Below are positions 42,715 to 52,229 of a stretch of DNA of 54,915 nucleotides, piece after piece; within the stretch, counting starts at the first letter, position 1; each line of letters opens with the position of its first letter. Origin of the DNA: a virus. The DNA lies in IMG/VR virus record IMGVR_UViG_3300042557_000196, positions 1 to 54,915 of that record; one strand, written 5' to 3'. The position numbers and the translations under genes were made by a program. Under the pieces are notes generated by a model. The model ran no database searches, was not told the origin of the DNA, and was given only the letters and a program-made list of their open reading frames with translations.

Positions 42715-43107
42715 GTGTCCAATCTTCGTGACCAGATCCTCGCAGCAGATGACCTGACTGCTGAAACCATGACCATCCCTGAGTGGGGTGATGCAGTCAT
42801 CGAAATCCGCACCATGACTGCGGAGGAGCGCACCAACTTCATGGGCCTTGCCTATGACTCCTCAAGTGGTGATCTGAACTTCTCCGTCCTCTACGCCGCC
42901 ATCGTCATCGCTTCGGTCTACGACCCGGAGACTGGCCTTCAGCTCTTCACTCAAGAGGACGGCCATGCCCTTGGCCAGAAGAACGGTGCGATCATGGAGC
43001 GGATCGCCACCAAGGCAATGGAGATGTCCGGGCTGACTGAAGCCGCCGTGGATGATGCGGGAAAAGGCTTCTCCACCGACCCGACCGACGATACCTCTAC
43101 CAACTAG
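42715..43107 (+). CDS. Tail assembly chaperone, short form (gpG-like)
   Basis: 130 residues from GTG 42715. It is located between tail tube and tape measure, as chaperones are. An acidic protein with EIRTMTAEERTNFMGLAYD. It contains the GGGAAAA slip site at 43059-43065, giving a longer product in the -1 frame. Confidence 0.8.
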   Translation: MSNLRDQILAADDLTAETMTIPEWGDAVIEIRTMTAEERTNFMGLAYDSSSGDLNFSVLYAAIVIASVYDPETGLQLFTQEDGHALGQKNGAIMERIATKAMEMSGLTEAAVDDAGKGFSTDPTDDTSTN

Positions 43108-43259
43108 CCGAACGACTTGGCAGGACTGTTGAGGAACTACTGAAGGGGTCACCAGCGCACCGCCCGCTCTCTGCGATGGAGCTTGTTGAGTGGATGGCGC
43201 ACGACAAGCTGACCGCTTGGGAGCAGGAGCAGGAAATGAAGAAGGCGAAGAGGGGCTGA
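42715..43259 (+). CDS. Tail assembly chaperone, frameshifted long form (gpGT-like)
   Basis: A -1 shift at G-GGA-AAA (43059-43065; zero frame GGA AAA) continues to the stop at 43257-43259 and gives about 181 residues (join 42715-43065 and 43065-43259). The extension reads YLYQLAERLGRTVEELLKG ... WMAHDKLTAWEQEQEMKKA, the typical helical T domain. The two forms load the tape measure during tail assembly. Confidence 0.82.
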
Positions 43260-43260
43260 C

Positions 43261-46200
43261 GTGATAATCGCAGACCTCGTTGCCAAGCTTCGTGCTGATC
43301 CGTCCGACTTCATCAAGGGTACGGAGCGTGCCCGTGACGAGCTTGGCAGGTTCGTTACTACCGCCAAGACTGCCACTGGCTCTTCTGGCGGCGGTGGCGT
43401 CGTCGGGATGCTCGGGCCTCTCGGCAAGATTGGTGGCCTCGCAGCTACAGCTTTCGCAGGCTTTGGCGCTGCGAGCTTCGCCAAGGAAGCAATCTTCGGG
43501 TTCAACTCCCAGCTTCAGAACGCAGAAATGGCGTTCACCAGCATGATGGGGTCGGGAGAGAAGGCCCAAGCGTTCCTTGGCGACCTCAAGCAGTTCGCCA
43601 TCGCAACGCCGTTTGAGTTCACTGACTTGGTATCTGCGTCGCAGCGCATGACGGCGCTTGGGTTCAGCGCAGAGGACATTCTGCCAGCCCTTCAGAAGGT
43701 TGGAGATGCTTCTGCCGCTATGGGTGGCTCCAAGGACGTGCTGGACGGCGTGATCCGAGCAATGGGCCAGATCAAGATGAAGGGCAAGGTTCAGGCAGAG
43801 GAAATGAACCAGCTCGCAGAACGTGGTATCCCCGGCTGGGAGATGCTTGCCGAGAAGATTGGCGTGAGCATCCCCGAAGCTATGGAGATGTCCAGAAAGG
43901 GGGCTATCGACGCTGACACTGCCATCGCTGCGCTCCTTGAGGGGATGGACAAGCGTTACGGCGGGCTTATGGAGAAGCAGTCGCAAAGCTTCACAGGAGC
44001 TATGTCCAACATCAAGGACGCTGCCATTCAGACCATCGGCGGTGGCTTCAAGCCTCTGTTCGACATTCTCACCAAGGCTGGCGTGGCCTTCGCTGCGTTT
44101 CTTGGCTCAGAGAAGGTCAAGTCGTTCGTTGAGGCCTTTGCCTCTGGCTTCGCCACGGTGATCCAGTTTCTCCTTGACGCTGGCGGCAAGGTCATAGAGT
44201 TCATCAACGGGTTCGGTGGCGTTGGCGCAATCATGGAGTACGTCATCCCGATTGCTGCGGCACTGGCTGGGTATCTCGCCATGACAGGTGCCATCGCTGG
44301 CATCGGGAAGCTCGTCGGGGTCATCTCCAACATTGGCAAGGCGCTCGCTGGGATCATGACTGCGAACCCGATTCTGCTGATCGTGGCTCTCATCATCGGC
44401 GGGTTGGTCCTTGCCTACCAGAAGGTTGAGTGGTTCAGAGATGGGGTCAACACTGCGTTTGCCTTCCTCAAGGACACGGTGATCCCTGCGGTAGTCACGG
44501 GGTTCAAGACGTTCATCGACACGTTCGTTAGTGGCTCCAACTCAATCACCCAGTCAGGCTTTCTCCAGTTCATCCAAGAAGTGGCTATTGGAGCGCGCGA
44601 CTTCTGGGACGCCCTCTACGCCGCTGGGCAGACTGCCGTGAGTTGGGTCAAGGACACTGCATGGCCAGCAATGCAGACGGCGTTTGACGGGATCAAGAGC
44701 GCCATCGAAGCGGTCAAGGGTCCTCTTGAGGACTTTGGCAACTTCTGGACGGAGCGATGGGACGCCATCAAAGAAGCCACAACCAACGTGGTGAACGTCC
44801 TCAAGCCCATTCTTCTTGTTCTCACAGCTCCGTTGTGGCTGCCGATCATCGCTGGCATCAAGATGTTCCAGTGGATTTGGGAGAACGCTGGCGACAAGGT
44901 GATGGAGATTGTTCGCACGCTTGTTGACTTGGTGAAGAACCAGTTTCAGGCGTTCGTCCGAGTGATCGGCGGCGTGATTGACGTGGTGCTTGGGCTGCTG
45001 ACTCTTGACTGGGACCGCATCAAGTCAGGCTTTGGCAACATCGTCGGAGGAATCATCGACGGGTTCAAGAACCTCATTCCTTCGTTGTTCCGCATCTTCC
45101 AGAGCGTGCTGACAATCGTTATCCGCGCCTTCGGTTCCATTGGCGGCTGGCTCCTTGGCTGGCTTGGTGATGTAGCAGGCTGGCTGCTGGAGAAGGGCGC
45201 TGGGCTAGTCACGGGAATGCTCAGTGGGATGCTTGGAGCAATCGGCGGGATCAGGGACTTCTTCCTCAGCCTTCCCGGCACGATCCTTGGCCTGATTGGC
45301 GACGCTGCTTCGTGGCTGCTGGAGAAGGGCAAGGACATTCTCACTGGCTTGTGGGATGGGATAGAGGAGCTTGCGCCAAAGGTTTGGAGCTGGTTCTCTG
45401 ATCTTCCGGGCAAGGTGATCGACCACATCGGCTCTGTAAACCGAACGCTGCGCGAAAAGGGCATCCAGCTCATCACTGGTCTGCGCGACGGAATCGTTGA
45501 GTGGGTGCCGAATATTTGGAACTGGCTCAAGTCTTTCCCCGGTAACGTCCTCGCCTTCATCGGCAACCTTGGCTCGACTTTGCTGAATAAGGGCATTGAC
45601 CTCGTGACTGGATTGGTCAGCGGATTGCTCAATGCGGCTCCCCGTGTCTGGAGCTTCATCTCTGGCATCCCCGGCAACGTGCTGCGCTTCATCGGAAGCC
45701 TTATCTCAACGCTGCTGGACAAGGGTAGCGACCTCATGACTGGCCTGAAGAATGGCATTACATCTGCTTGGGAGAGCGTCAGGAGCTGGGTGGCAGACAT
45801 ACCAGACAAGCTCTCAAAGGCCGTCGGCAGCTTGTCCAGCGTTCTGTATGGAGCTGGTCGCAATCTTGTAGACGGGCTCAAGAACGGCATTTCCGCCGCT
45901 TGGAGTGGTGTTTCAAGCTTCGTTCAGGAGCAGATCAACAAGATCCCTTCAATCATCCGCCGCCTCATGGGCATCGACTCGCCCTCCAAGGTGATGATGA
46001 AGATTGGCACCCAGATTGGAGATGGCCTATTCCTTGGCCTTCAGGACGGTTTCTCCAAGGTTGACGGGCTGGTCGGCACTGCTTCAGCTAGCCTGACGCC
46101 TTCGATCACCGGCAGCCTCATGGCCAGTGCTGGGCAGGCAGTTGCCGCTGGCTCTACGCCGGGGTGGGCTGGCGCTGGCTCTGCTACCTACGTCATCAAC

Positions 46201-46302
46201 GTCAACACTGGCGTGGGGGACGGGGTTGAGATCGGCAGGACCGTGGTGGACTACATCACCACCTACGAGCGAGTGAACGGGAAGGGCTGGCGAGCAGCAT
46301 GA
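43261..46302 (+). CDS. Tape measure protein
   Basis: 1013 residues from GTG 43261. N-terminal coiled-coil and TMP core (QNAEMAFTSMMGSGEKAQAFLGDL), hydrophobic segments near 335-390, and a C-terminal region with about five tandem 44-residue repeats (LLxKGxDLxTGLxxG ... VWSxxxxxPGxVLxFIGS) coded at 45181-45930. It sets tail length; with a rule of about 0.15 nm per residue the tail would be near 150 nm (inference). It ends in ATGA with the next tail gene. Confidence 0.92.
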   Translation: MIIADLVAKLRADPSDFIKGTERARDELGRFVTTAKTATGSSGGGGVVGMLGPLGKIGGLAATAFAGFGAASFAKEAIFGFNSQLQNAEMAFTSMMGSGEKAQAFLGDLKQFAIATPFEFTDLVSASQRMTALGFSAEDILPALQKVGDASAAMGGSKDVLDGVIRAMGQIKMKGKVQAEEMNQLAERGIPGWEMLAEKIGVSIPEAMEMSRKGAIDADTAIAALLEGMDKRYGGLMEKQSQSFTGAMSNIKDAAIQTIGGGFKPLFDILTKAGVAFAAFLGSEKVKSFVEAFASGFATVIQFLLDAGGKVIEFINGFGGVGAIMEYVIPIAAALAGYLAMTGAIAGIGKLVGVISNIGKALAGIMTANPILLIVALIIGGLVLAYQKVEWFRDGVNTAFAFLKDTVIPAVVTGFKTFIDTFVSGSNSITQSGFLQFIQEVAIGARDFWDALYAAGQTAVSWVKDTAWPAMQTAFDGIKSAIEAVKGPLEDFGNFWTERWDAIKEATTNVVNVLKPILLVLTAPLWLPIIAGIKMFQWIWENAGDKVMEIVRTLVDLVKNQFQAFVRVIGGVIDVVLGLLTLDWDRIKSGFGNIVGGIIDGFKNLIPSLFRIFQSVLTIVIRAFGSIGGWLLGWLGDVAGWLLEKGAGLVTGMLSGMLGAIGGIRDFFLSLPGTILGLIGDAASWLLEKGKDILTGLWDGIEELAPKVWSWFSDLPGKVIDHIGSVNRTLREKGIQLITGLRDGIVEWVPNIWNWLKSFPGNVLAFIGNLGSTLLNKGIDLVTGLVSGLLNAAPRVWSFISGIPGNVLRFIGSLISTLLDKGSDLMTGLKNGITSAWESVRSWVADIPDKLSKAVGSLSSVLYGAGRNLVDGLKNGISAAWSGVSSFVQEQINKIPSIIRRLMGIDSPSKVMMKIGTQIGDGLFLGLQDGFSKVDGLVGTASASLTPSITGSLMASAGQAVAAGSTPGWAGAGSATYVINVNTGVGDGVEIGRTVVDYITTYERVNGKGWRAA

Positions 46303-46955
46303 CCTACTCAAGCAACTACACGAACCGGACCTCAATCTTCGACACTGGCGACGTGATTGAGGGCGATCACGTCAAGTCGCTGTACGACGAGCTTGGTCAG
46401 TCGCCCGGAAACCTGCTGGACAACCTGTCTCCCTATGTCTCTGGCTGGTGGGTTTCCTCGGCTGGCGGGGCGAATGGGAGCGTTACTGCTACTGCTGCAA
46501 GGATGACCCTCACCCCGCTTGTTGTAGCGCAGTCCAGTGCGTCGATTGACAGAGCAGCAGTCCAGATCATCACCACTGCTGGCTCTGCTGGCTCTGTCAT
46601 CAGGCTTGGCATCTACGGCAGCTCCTACGGAATGCCAAGTGGGGCGCCCATTGCTGATTGGGGCACGGTATCTGGCACCTCTATCGCAGTGCCTGAGCTG
46701 TCAATCACCACGCTCAGCCTGACTCGTGGGCTGTACTGGCTTGCAGCAGCAACTCAGGGCGCACCTGCAACCGAGCCAACGGTTCGATACTCCACGTCAT
46801 CGAACTGGCCACTGGCAATCGGGAACACGGCTACGACAGGAATCTCTGCCGCTACCGGGCTGTACTTGTCTGGCGTTACCGGAGCATTGCCAACCATCAC
46901 TTCGGTCACTGGGTCGATCGCTACTCCAACCTTGGTCGCAGTCAGGTACGTCTGA
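46299..46955 (+). CDS. Distal tail-associated protein
   Basis: 218 residues. A short helical start (GDVIEGDHVKSLYDELG, seen in fibre-attachment proteins) is followed by a beta-rich Ser/Thr/Gly-rich part. The same start pattern appears in the protein at 48650 (FTAGSVLTASEVNSYLM). Probably tail tip or fibre-like. Confidence 0.65.
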   Translation: MTYSSNYTNRTSIFDTGDVIEGDHVKSLYDELGQSPGNLLDNLSPYVSGWWVSSAGGANGSVTATAARMTLTPLVVAQSSASIDRAAVQIITTAGSAGSVIRLGIYGSSYGMPSGAPIADWGTVSGTSIAVPELSITTLSLTRGLYWLAAATQGAPATEPTVRYSTSSNWPLAIGNTATTGISAATGLYLSGVTGALPTITSVTGSIATPTLVAVRYV

Positions 46956-46956
46956 C

Positions 46957-48630
46957 ATGAGCCGGTACGGTGACGCCTACGGTGGTGATTCCACCTACGG
47001 CTTTGAGTTCAACTCTGCGTGGCCAGCGTTTGAGGTACGAATCGGAACCAGCCTTGGAGCCAACAGCTTCGTGCTAGATGATGTCCAGCGTGGAGTGCTT
47101 GACGGCATCTACACATTGAGCGACTCGCTTGGCTTCGTATGGACCAACATCACCCCAGACATTCGTGACAGCTCTGGCATCAACGTCAGCCGTGGCAGTA
47201 CTCGTAATCAGGGTCCGTACTATCGCTACGAGGCAGGAACTTGCACGTTCACGCTGGAGAACCGGACTGGGCGCTACGACCCGCTCAACCTCTCCGGGCC
47301 GTTTGTGGTCAGCAACGTAACGCTTCTCCGTCCGAGTATGCCGGTGTCAGTCAGGATTGAGTACGACGACGTATGGCACGACCTCTTCACTGGGTACGTC
47401 GAATCGTGGAACGTGCAGTACTCCAACAATGGCAATGACTCAGTAGCCGTGGTTTCATGCGTCGATGCAGCAGGCACTCTGTCGCAGACTGACCCGCTGG
47501 AAGCTCCGGCCCAAGGTAGCGGCGAAAGTGCATCAGCACGCATCACTCGGATTCTGGACAACGTGAAATGGCCAGCAGAGCAGCGGTCTATTGCAGTCGA
47601 TACGTCCTCGTTCCTCCCGACGACTTTGGCCCAGCCAGCGTGGACAGAGATGCTTCTGACTGCTGATTCGGTCAACGGGTATCTCTGGGTGAATGCTTCC
47701 GGCGACGTTGTGTTCCAGACCAAGCAGTCGTTTGAGCGCAACGCCTCGTTCTCGTTCGGCCCGACCGCTGGAGACATCCCCATCGCTGACATTCAGGCAA
47801 GTGGTGATGCGGAGCAGGTCATCAACACGCTGAAGCTGGCTCGTGAAGAGGGCATCCAGCTCGCTGCCTTCAACGAAGAGTCGATTGGCCTGTATGGCCA
47901 GCGTGCGTACCAGAGAAACGACTTGCAGGTGTCCAGCGACACTCTGGTGCAAGAGTCAATCGACTACATCATCAGCCAGTACGCAGACCTTGAGTTTCGC
48001 GTCGAAGGATTCAACGTCTACCCGCAGCCCGAATGGAGTTCTGACCTTTGGAACAAGGTGTTGAACCTAGAGCTGCTCAGGCACGTCAAGGTGCTGTTCT
48101 CTACGCCTGACGGAAGAACGGTTGAGGTAAGCAACTTGATCCGTGGGATCAAGACCTCAATCAAGTCTGGTCAGTGGTCAATGTCGATCTCTACAGCGCA
48201 GGTACCTGACCGGGGTGGCGACTTCACCTTGGATGATCCTGAGCTTGGGCCACTGAGCTACTTCACTGAAGTGGAGCGTGAAGTTCTGCTTTCGTGGTAC
48301 CACGGAATGCTCGGAAGGTTTGGTGAAGCGACGGCTCGTGGCTACCTGCTGAATGGGTACTTGTTTCACGACTCTGTGTATGGTTGGACTAGCTGGAATA
48401 CTTATTGGGGCGCAGTAGAGGCAGGGTGGACTTTCGTAATGCCCATCACTCCGGGCTACGCGTTCGTGTTCGCTGACCAGATTTCTGGAGTAGACGAGAT
48501 AGCCACTCTTCTAAAGATGTGGGCTTGGTTCGTTGACCAGTCGGTCGCTTGGGCGAGCTTGCAGGTCACCCCCGAGAAGCTTGAGGCATGGGATGACTAC
48601 TATGCCTACGAGCGGCTGGCATTGTTCTAA
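46957..48630 (+). CDS. Minor tail/baseplate hub-like protein
   Basis: 557 residues. SRGSTRNQGPYYRYEAGTCTFTLENRTGRYDPLN and LFTGYVESWNVQYSNNGNDSVAVVSCVDA are typical of actinophage minor tail proteins downstream of the tape measure that build the tail tip. CTCTACGCC (48099) encodes FSTPDG. Confidence 0.78.
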   Translation: MSRYGDAYGGDSTYGFEFNSAWPAFEVRIGTSLGANSFVLDDVQRGVLDGIYTLSDSLGFVWTNITPDIRDSSGINVSRGSTRNQGPYYRYEAGTCTFTLENRTGRYDPLNLSGPFVVSNVTLLRPSMPVSVRIEYDDVWHDLFTGYVESWNVQYSNNGNDSVAVVSCVDAAGTLSQTDPLEAPAQGSGESASARITRILDNVKWPAEQRSIAVDTSSFLPTTLAQPAWTEMLLTADSVNGYLWVNASGDVVFQTKQSFERNASFSFGPTAGDIPIADIQASGDAEQVINTLKLAREEGIQLAAFNEESIGLYGQRAYQRNDLQVSSDTLVQESIDYIISQYADLEFRVEGFNVYPQPEWSSDLWNKVLNLELLRHVKVLFSTPDGRTVEVSNLIRGIKTSIKSGQWSMSISTAQVPDRGGDFTLDDPELGPLSYFTEVEREVLLSWYHGMLGRFGEATARGYLLNGYLFHDSVYGWTSWNTYWGAVEAGWTFVMPITPGYAFVFADQISGVDEIATLLKMWAWFVDQSVAWASLQVTPEKLEAWDDYYAYERLALF

Positions 48631-48649
48631 CCACTGCTAAGGAGATACC

Positions 48650-49276
48650 GTGGCTAACCAGTTCAAGACTTTCACCGCAGGCTCTGTCCTGACGGCATCT
48701 GAGGTGAACTCCTACCTGATGAAGCAGACTGTCATCGTCTGCGACTCATCTGCTGATTACCCGTCGTCGCCCAACGAGGGAATGTTCGTGTATGACAAGG
48801 CGCTTGACGCCTTCCTCCAGTACACGACTTCCACCACGACTTGGAGGCCACCGTGGAACCTGCCGTGGGGGCGTGTCGCCTCTGCAACCGGCAGCGCAAC
48901 CACCAACATCGGCACAACCTATGTCGATCTCAGTGGCATGTCCGTTTCATGGACGGCAGTGCAGAACCGGAGGTACCGGGTCAAGGTGCAGGCGAACATC
49001 CTCGCTCCTGCATCCGGCACCTCTGACTGCAACGTCTTCCTCAGGATCGTTGACGCTGGGGCCGTCCAGAAGGCCGAGAGCACGCAGACTGCTGCGCTCA
49101 CCTTGTCGTACACGGAGTTCACGCTCGTTGAGCTTCTGGACTACACCTCTGCCGGGGCTTCGATCAGCAGAAGGGCTCAGGCCAAGGTGTCTGCATCCAG
49201 CAACAACTCGCTGGTGACGACCAACCCGCCGCTCATCATGGTCGAGGACATTGGCCCCGCAGCGGCACCGGCCTAA
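48650..49276 (+). CDS. Tail tip/fibre-like protein
   Basis: 208 residues from GTG 48650 after AAGGAG. FTAGSVLTASEVNSYLMKQTVIVC and FVYDKALDAFLQYTTSTTTW are common at the N terminus of actinophage tail proteins; the rest is a beta-sandwich. Probably host-contacting. Confidence 0.7.
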   Translation: MANQFKTFTAGSVLTASEVNSYLMKQTVIVCDSSADYPSSPNEGMFVYDKALDAFLQYTTSTTTWRPPWNLPWGRVASATGSATTNIGTTYVDLSGMSVSWTAVQNRRYRVKVQANILAPASGTSDCNVFLRIVDAGAVQKAESTQTAALTLSYTEFTLVELLDYTSAGASISRRAQAKVSASSNNSLVTTNPPLIMVEDIGPAAAPA

Positions 49277-49285
49277 GGTAACCTC

Positions 49286-49362
49286 GCGCCTCTAGCTCAA
49301 CTGGTTAGAGCAACTGACTCTTACTCAGTAGGTTCCGGGTTCGAGTCCCGGGGGGCGTACCA
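49286..49362 (+). tRNA. tRNA-Lys (anticodon CUU) with encoded CCA
   Basis: Cloverleaf by eye: acceptor GCGCCTC / GGGGCGT (G1-U72 and one T-G pair), D arm with AGCTCAACTGGTTAGAGC, anticodon stem ACTGA / TCAGT with loop CTCTTAC (anticodon CTT), T arm CCGGG-TTCGAGT-CCCGG, then A and encoded CCA. It reads AAG, the dominant Lys codon of this phage. The next gene's ATG follows the CCA without any gap. Confidence 0.93.
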
Positions 49363-49920
49363 ATGCAAGACATTCAGCAGCTTGGCCACGAGTGTGTCGT
49401 CGGCATCGACCCATCATCGAAGAAACTTGCATGGACCGTGCTCACTAGCGGTTCGTTGTGGTGCGGATCAGCACGGCTCCCGCTCAAGAAGGCCGACCCA
49501 TACACTCCAAACAACGCAGCGGTGGCTATGACTGTCGCAAGGGAGCTTGTTGGCTACGCTGCCGACCTTGCAAGGGAGCCGGTGTTCTTCATCGAAATGC
49601 CAGTGGTCGGACGTGGTGGCGTTTACTCTTCGCTCAGTCAGGCATATGTCAATGGAGTGGTGCAGGCCGTTGTTTCAGCTCAAGGGCATGAGATAGTCCT
49701 TGTCCATCCCAGCAAGTGGAAGAGTCGTGTCGTTGGCAAAGGATCAGCAACTAAGCCCGACGTGGCTGAGTATCTTCGACTTCGATGGCCGGATCTCTAC
49801 GCCGCCGCCAATGGTGACGAGGACATCATCGACTCAGCAGCGATTGCACTTTACGGAGCTGCCGTTGTCTGCGGTGGACCGGAGGTGGATGCGCCACGCA
49901 GAGTGCGAAGGTCTGACTGA
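49363..49920 (+). CDS. RuvC-like Holliday junction resolvase
   Basis: 185 residues from ATG 49363. The RNase H-fold acidic residues are GIDPSSK (D16), FIEMPV (E78) and DEDIIDSAA (D154/D157). The start codon touches the CCA of the tRNA, so tRNA 3'-end cutting would leave a leaderless message; no Shine-Dalgarno can exist outside the tRNA. It resolves recombination branches, together with the RecA-type module at 22-24 kb. Confidence 0.82.
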   Translation: MQDIQQLGHECVVGIDPSSKKLAWTVLTSGSLWCGSARLPLKKADPYTPNNAAVAMTVARELVGYAADLAREPVFFIEMPVVGRGGVYSSLSQAYVNGVVQAVVSAQGHEIVLVHPSKWKSRVVGKGSATKPDVAEYLRLRWPDLYAAANGDEDIIDSAAIALYGAAVVCGGPEVDAPRRVRRSD

Positions 49921-50182
49921 CCTCTTCTTCTCGCATGAATGCAAGAGCAACTGCACTGACAAGAAGCCGTGCGACCGTGATCCGAGAGTTGTCGAAGCCA
50001 AGGCACTATGCTCCGAGTGCCAAGTCATCGGCCAGTGCAGGTTCTGGTCTATCGTGACTGCTCTCCCATCTGGAATCGCTGGTGGGCTCACCGTGAAGGA
50101 ACGACGCCGCATCCGCCGTCAGCTCAGGCTTGAGAACTTCCCGTTTGACGACTACAGGAGAGAAGATGGCCAAGAAGGCTGA
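49889..50182 (+). CDS. WhiB-family Fe-S transcription regulator
   Basis: 97 residues from ATG 49889 (TTG 49865 with GGAG six bases upstream is an alternative). Cluster ligands C6, C41-x2-C44 and C50 and a G-[IVW]-x-G-G turn (GIAGG; the usual Trp is Ala), then basic KERRRIRRQ as in WhiB. There are three extra Cys in a longer N-terminal loop. It probably modulates host sigma factor at late times. It overlaps both neighbours. It defines the host as actinobacterial. Confidence 0.82.
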   Translation: MRHAECEGLTDLFFSHECKSNCTDKKPCDRDPRVVEAKALCSECQVIGQCRFWSIVTALPSGIAGGLTVKERRRIRRQLRLENFPFDDYRREDGQEG

Positions 50183-51500
50183 AATCTTGGACAAGATGGT
50201 TGAGGACGTGCCGGTGTCCAAGCTCAAGACTTATCCCGGCAACCCTCGCAAGGGTGACGTGGATGCCATCGCTGAGTCGCTTGAGTACCACGGCCAGTTC
50301 CGCCCCATCATCGTGCAGAAGTCAACGAGCTATGTCCTCGGTGGCAACCACACCTTCATGGCTGCCAAGAAGCTCAAGTGGCCCACCATCAAAGCGGTCT
50401 ACCTTGACGTGGACGACGAGGAAGCCAAGCGGATCGTCCTTGCTGATAACAAGCTGAGTGATTCCGCTGGGTACGACTCGCAGCTCCTTGCGGAGCTTCT
50501 GGCGTCCGTTCCCGACACTGCTGGCACTGGGTACGATCAGCAAGAGCGTGACGCCCTGCTGGCGGTGCTGGAGACAGCTACTGAGGAAGCGTCAATGTCT
50601 GTCTTTGAGTCGAACCTCGACGCCTTGAGCAGCGTTGATGACCCGCTTATGTCGCTCCCTGACCTTGACGAGTACGAAGGCGGCGAAGAAGAGGACACTG
50701 GTAGGCCGTTCCTTGACGCTTCTGATGAACTCAAGGGTCCGTTTCAGCTCTCGGACGACATTGACATTCCTCTAGTCACTGACTGGCAGATGCCTGCTCT
50801 TCGTCAGGACATGATGGTTGAGTACATTCCAGACAACTTGCAGACGTGGGCTGGATCAGCAACTAGAGACATTGACGACGACACGATCTGGTGGCTCTAC
50901 AACTTCGGCGTGGATTCCACCTCAGGTATGCGTGACGTGTCGAAGATGATCCTCTCGTTCTACGCATGGGACGAATACTTTGAGAACTGGTGGTGGGACA
51001 CTGCGAAGTACATGAGCCGTGCGCTCAACAGCGGCGTAAAAATGGCCATCTGCCCGAACTACACGCAGGGAGATATGAGCCGGGTGCTGTCGCTCTGGAA
51101 CCTGTACCGCTCCCGGTACATCGGGCGCTACTTCCAAGAGATCGGCATTCGGGTCATGCCTGACTGCGAGATCCTTGACGACAAGCTCTTCTACCAGCTC
51201 TGTCAGGCCATCACCCCGAAGAACGTGCCGTGGGCCTCCGTTCAGGTTCAGAACATCACTGGGTCAACCCGTGGTGGTGATCGCAAGACGAGTGACGACG
51301 TTGATCGGTGGAAGGCTCAGATGCTTCGCACCTACGAAGCACTCAACAAGCCACACAACCTGATCGTGTACGGCAACTCCAACGGCTTTGAGATGATCGA
51401 AGAGATGAAGCTGCCCGTGGATGAACTGCGGTTCCTTGAGTCACGGGTGTCGAAGTTGTCCGAGCGTGCCAAGGGCCGAGAGCGAAAGACGACGCTGTAG
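50166..51500 (+). CDS. ParB-like domain fused to DUF4417-like domain
   Basis: 444 residues after AGGAGA. Residues 12-110 are ParB/Srx-like (VSKLKTYPGNPRKGDVDAIAESL, GGNHTFMAA, LADNKLSD). An acidic linker (about 150-195) leads to a C-terminal domain with IWWLYNFGVDSTSGM, AICPNYTQGDMSRVL and RYIGRYFQEIGIRVMPD that resembles DUF4417. ParB/Srx domains bind or hydrolyse nucleotides; DUF4417 has no fixed role that I know. The stop overlaps the start of the ureohydrolase (TAGTG), so both act in the same unit. Confidence 0.72.
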   Translation: MAKKAEILDKMVEDVPVSKLKTYPGNPRKGDVDAIAESLEYHGQFRPIIVQKSTSYVLGGNHTFMAAKKLKWPTIKAVYLDVDDEEAKRIVLADNKLSDSAGYDSQLLAELLASVPDTAGTGYDQQERDALLAVLETATEEASMSVFESNLDALSSVDDPLMSLPDLDEYEGGEEEDTGRPFLDASDELKGPFQLSDDIDIPLVTDWQMPALRQDMMVEYIPDNLQTWAGSATRDIDDDTIWWLYNFGVDSTSGMRDVSKMILSFYAWDEYFENWWWDTAKYMSRALNSGVKMAICPNYTQGDMSRVLSLWNLYRSRYIGRYFQEIGIRVMPDCEILDDKLFYQLCQAITPKNVPWASVQVQNITGSTRGGDRKTSDDVDRWKAQMLRTYEALNKPHNLIVYGNSNGFEMIEEMKLPVDELRFLESRVSKLSERAKGRERKTTL

Positions 51501-52225
51501 TGCTGGTCGCATACGAGTACGAAGCTGACCAGCGTTTCAGCGGTGCGAGCCGTGGCCCTGCCCAGCTTGACCAGTGGGCTGGCGGTATTGAGTGGGGGCT
51601 GCGCTTCACCTACCCGTCAACGGCGTCGTCCGAGGAAGCCATGACGGCTTTCGCTGATCGCTTGTCGAAGGTCAGCCGCAAGGAGCGGGTTGTGGTGATC
51701 GGCGGGTGCCATAGCGGCAGCTACTCGGCAGTTCTTGCTGCCCACAGACGTGCTGGCCAGAAGGTTGGCGTTCTCTGCTTCGACGCCCATCTGGATGCAG
51801 AGCCGCTGGGTGACTTCGATGGTGATTCGCTCTACACCAACGCCTCAATGTGGCGCCTGCTTGCCAGCAAGGGAGCCGCAGTGGTCAGGGTTGTTGGCGT
51901 CAGAAGCGCAGCGACCCAGTACGAGAACGACAAGGTTCGGATCAGCAGAACGGTTGGCGAAGCTCTGTCTGACCTTGCAGACATGCCGCTCTATGTCTCC
52001 ATTGACATTGACGCATTCGACACCGCCTCTACGCCTGCAACGTCGTGGCCAGTGCCGGGTGGGTTGGAGCTACAGCCGGTGATCGACGTGGTGTCTGCGC
52101 TCGCTTGCTCCAGCCGGCTTGTTGGCGGCGACATTATGGAGTTCAACCCAGCGGTGGCAGCCGGAACGCACGGCGTCACTGAGCAGAGCATCTGGTCGCT
52201 GGTAAATGCGTTCGATGCTCTTTGA
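51500..52225 (+). CDS. Arginase/agmatinase-family ureohydrolase
   Basis: 241 residues from GTG 51500. All manganese ligands are present: GGCHS (H71; the usual Asp before His is Cys), DAHLD (D95, H97, D99) and SIDIDAFD (D169, D171), plus an MEFNP Glu (E214) and the substrate-loop motif PVPGGL. It is shorter than free arginases (~300). Family members cleave guanidino groups of arginine, agmatine or arginine within peptides. The next gene codes for an Arg/Lys/Gly repeat protein, so a peptide substrate is possible (inference). Confidence 0.82.
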   Translation: MLVAYEYEADQRFSGASRGPAQLDQWAGGIEWGLRFTYPSTASSEEAMTAFADRLSKVSRKERVVVIGGCHSGSYSAVLAAHRRAGQKVGVLCFDAHLDAEPLGDFDGDSLYTNASMWRLLASKGAAVVRVVGVRSAATQYENDKVRISRTVGEALSDLADMPLYVSIDIDAFDTASTPATSWPVPGGLELQPVIDVVSALACSSRLVGGDIMEFNPAVAAGTHGVTEQSIWSLVNAFDAL

Positions 52226-52229
52226 GCTA

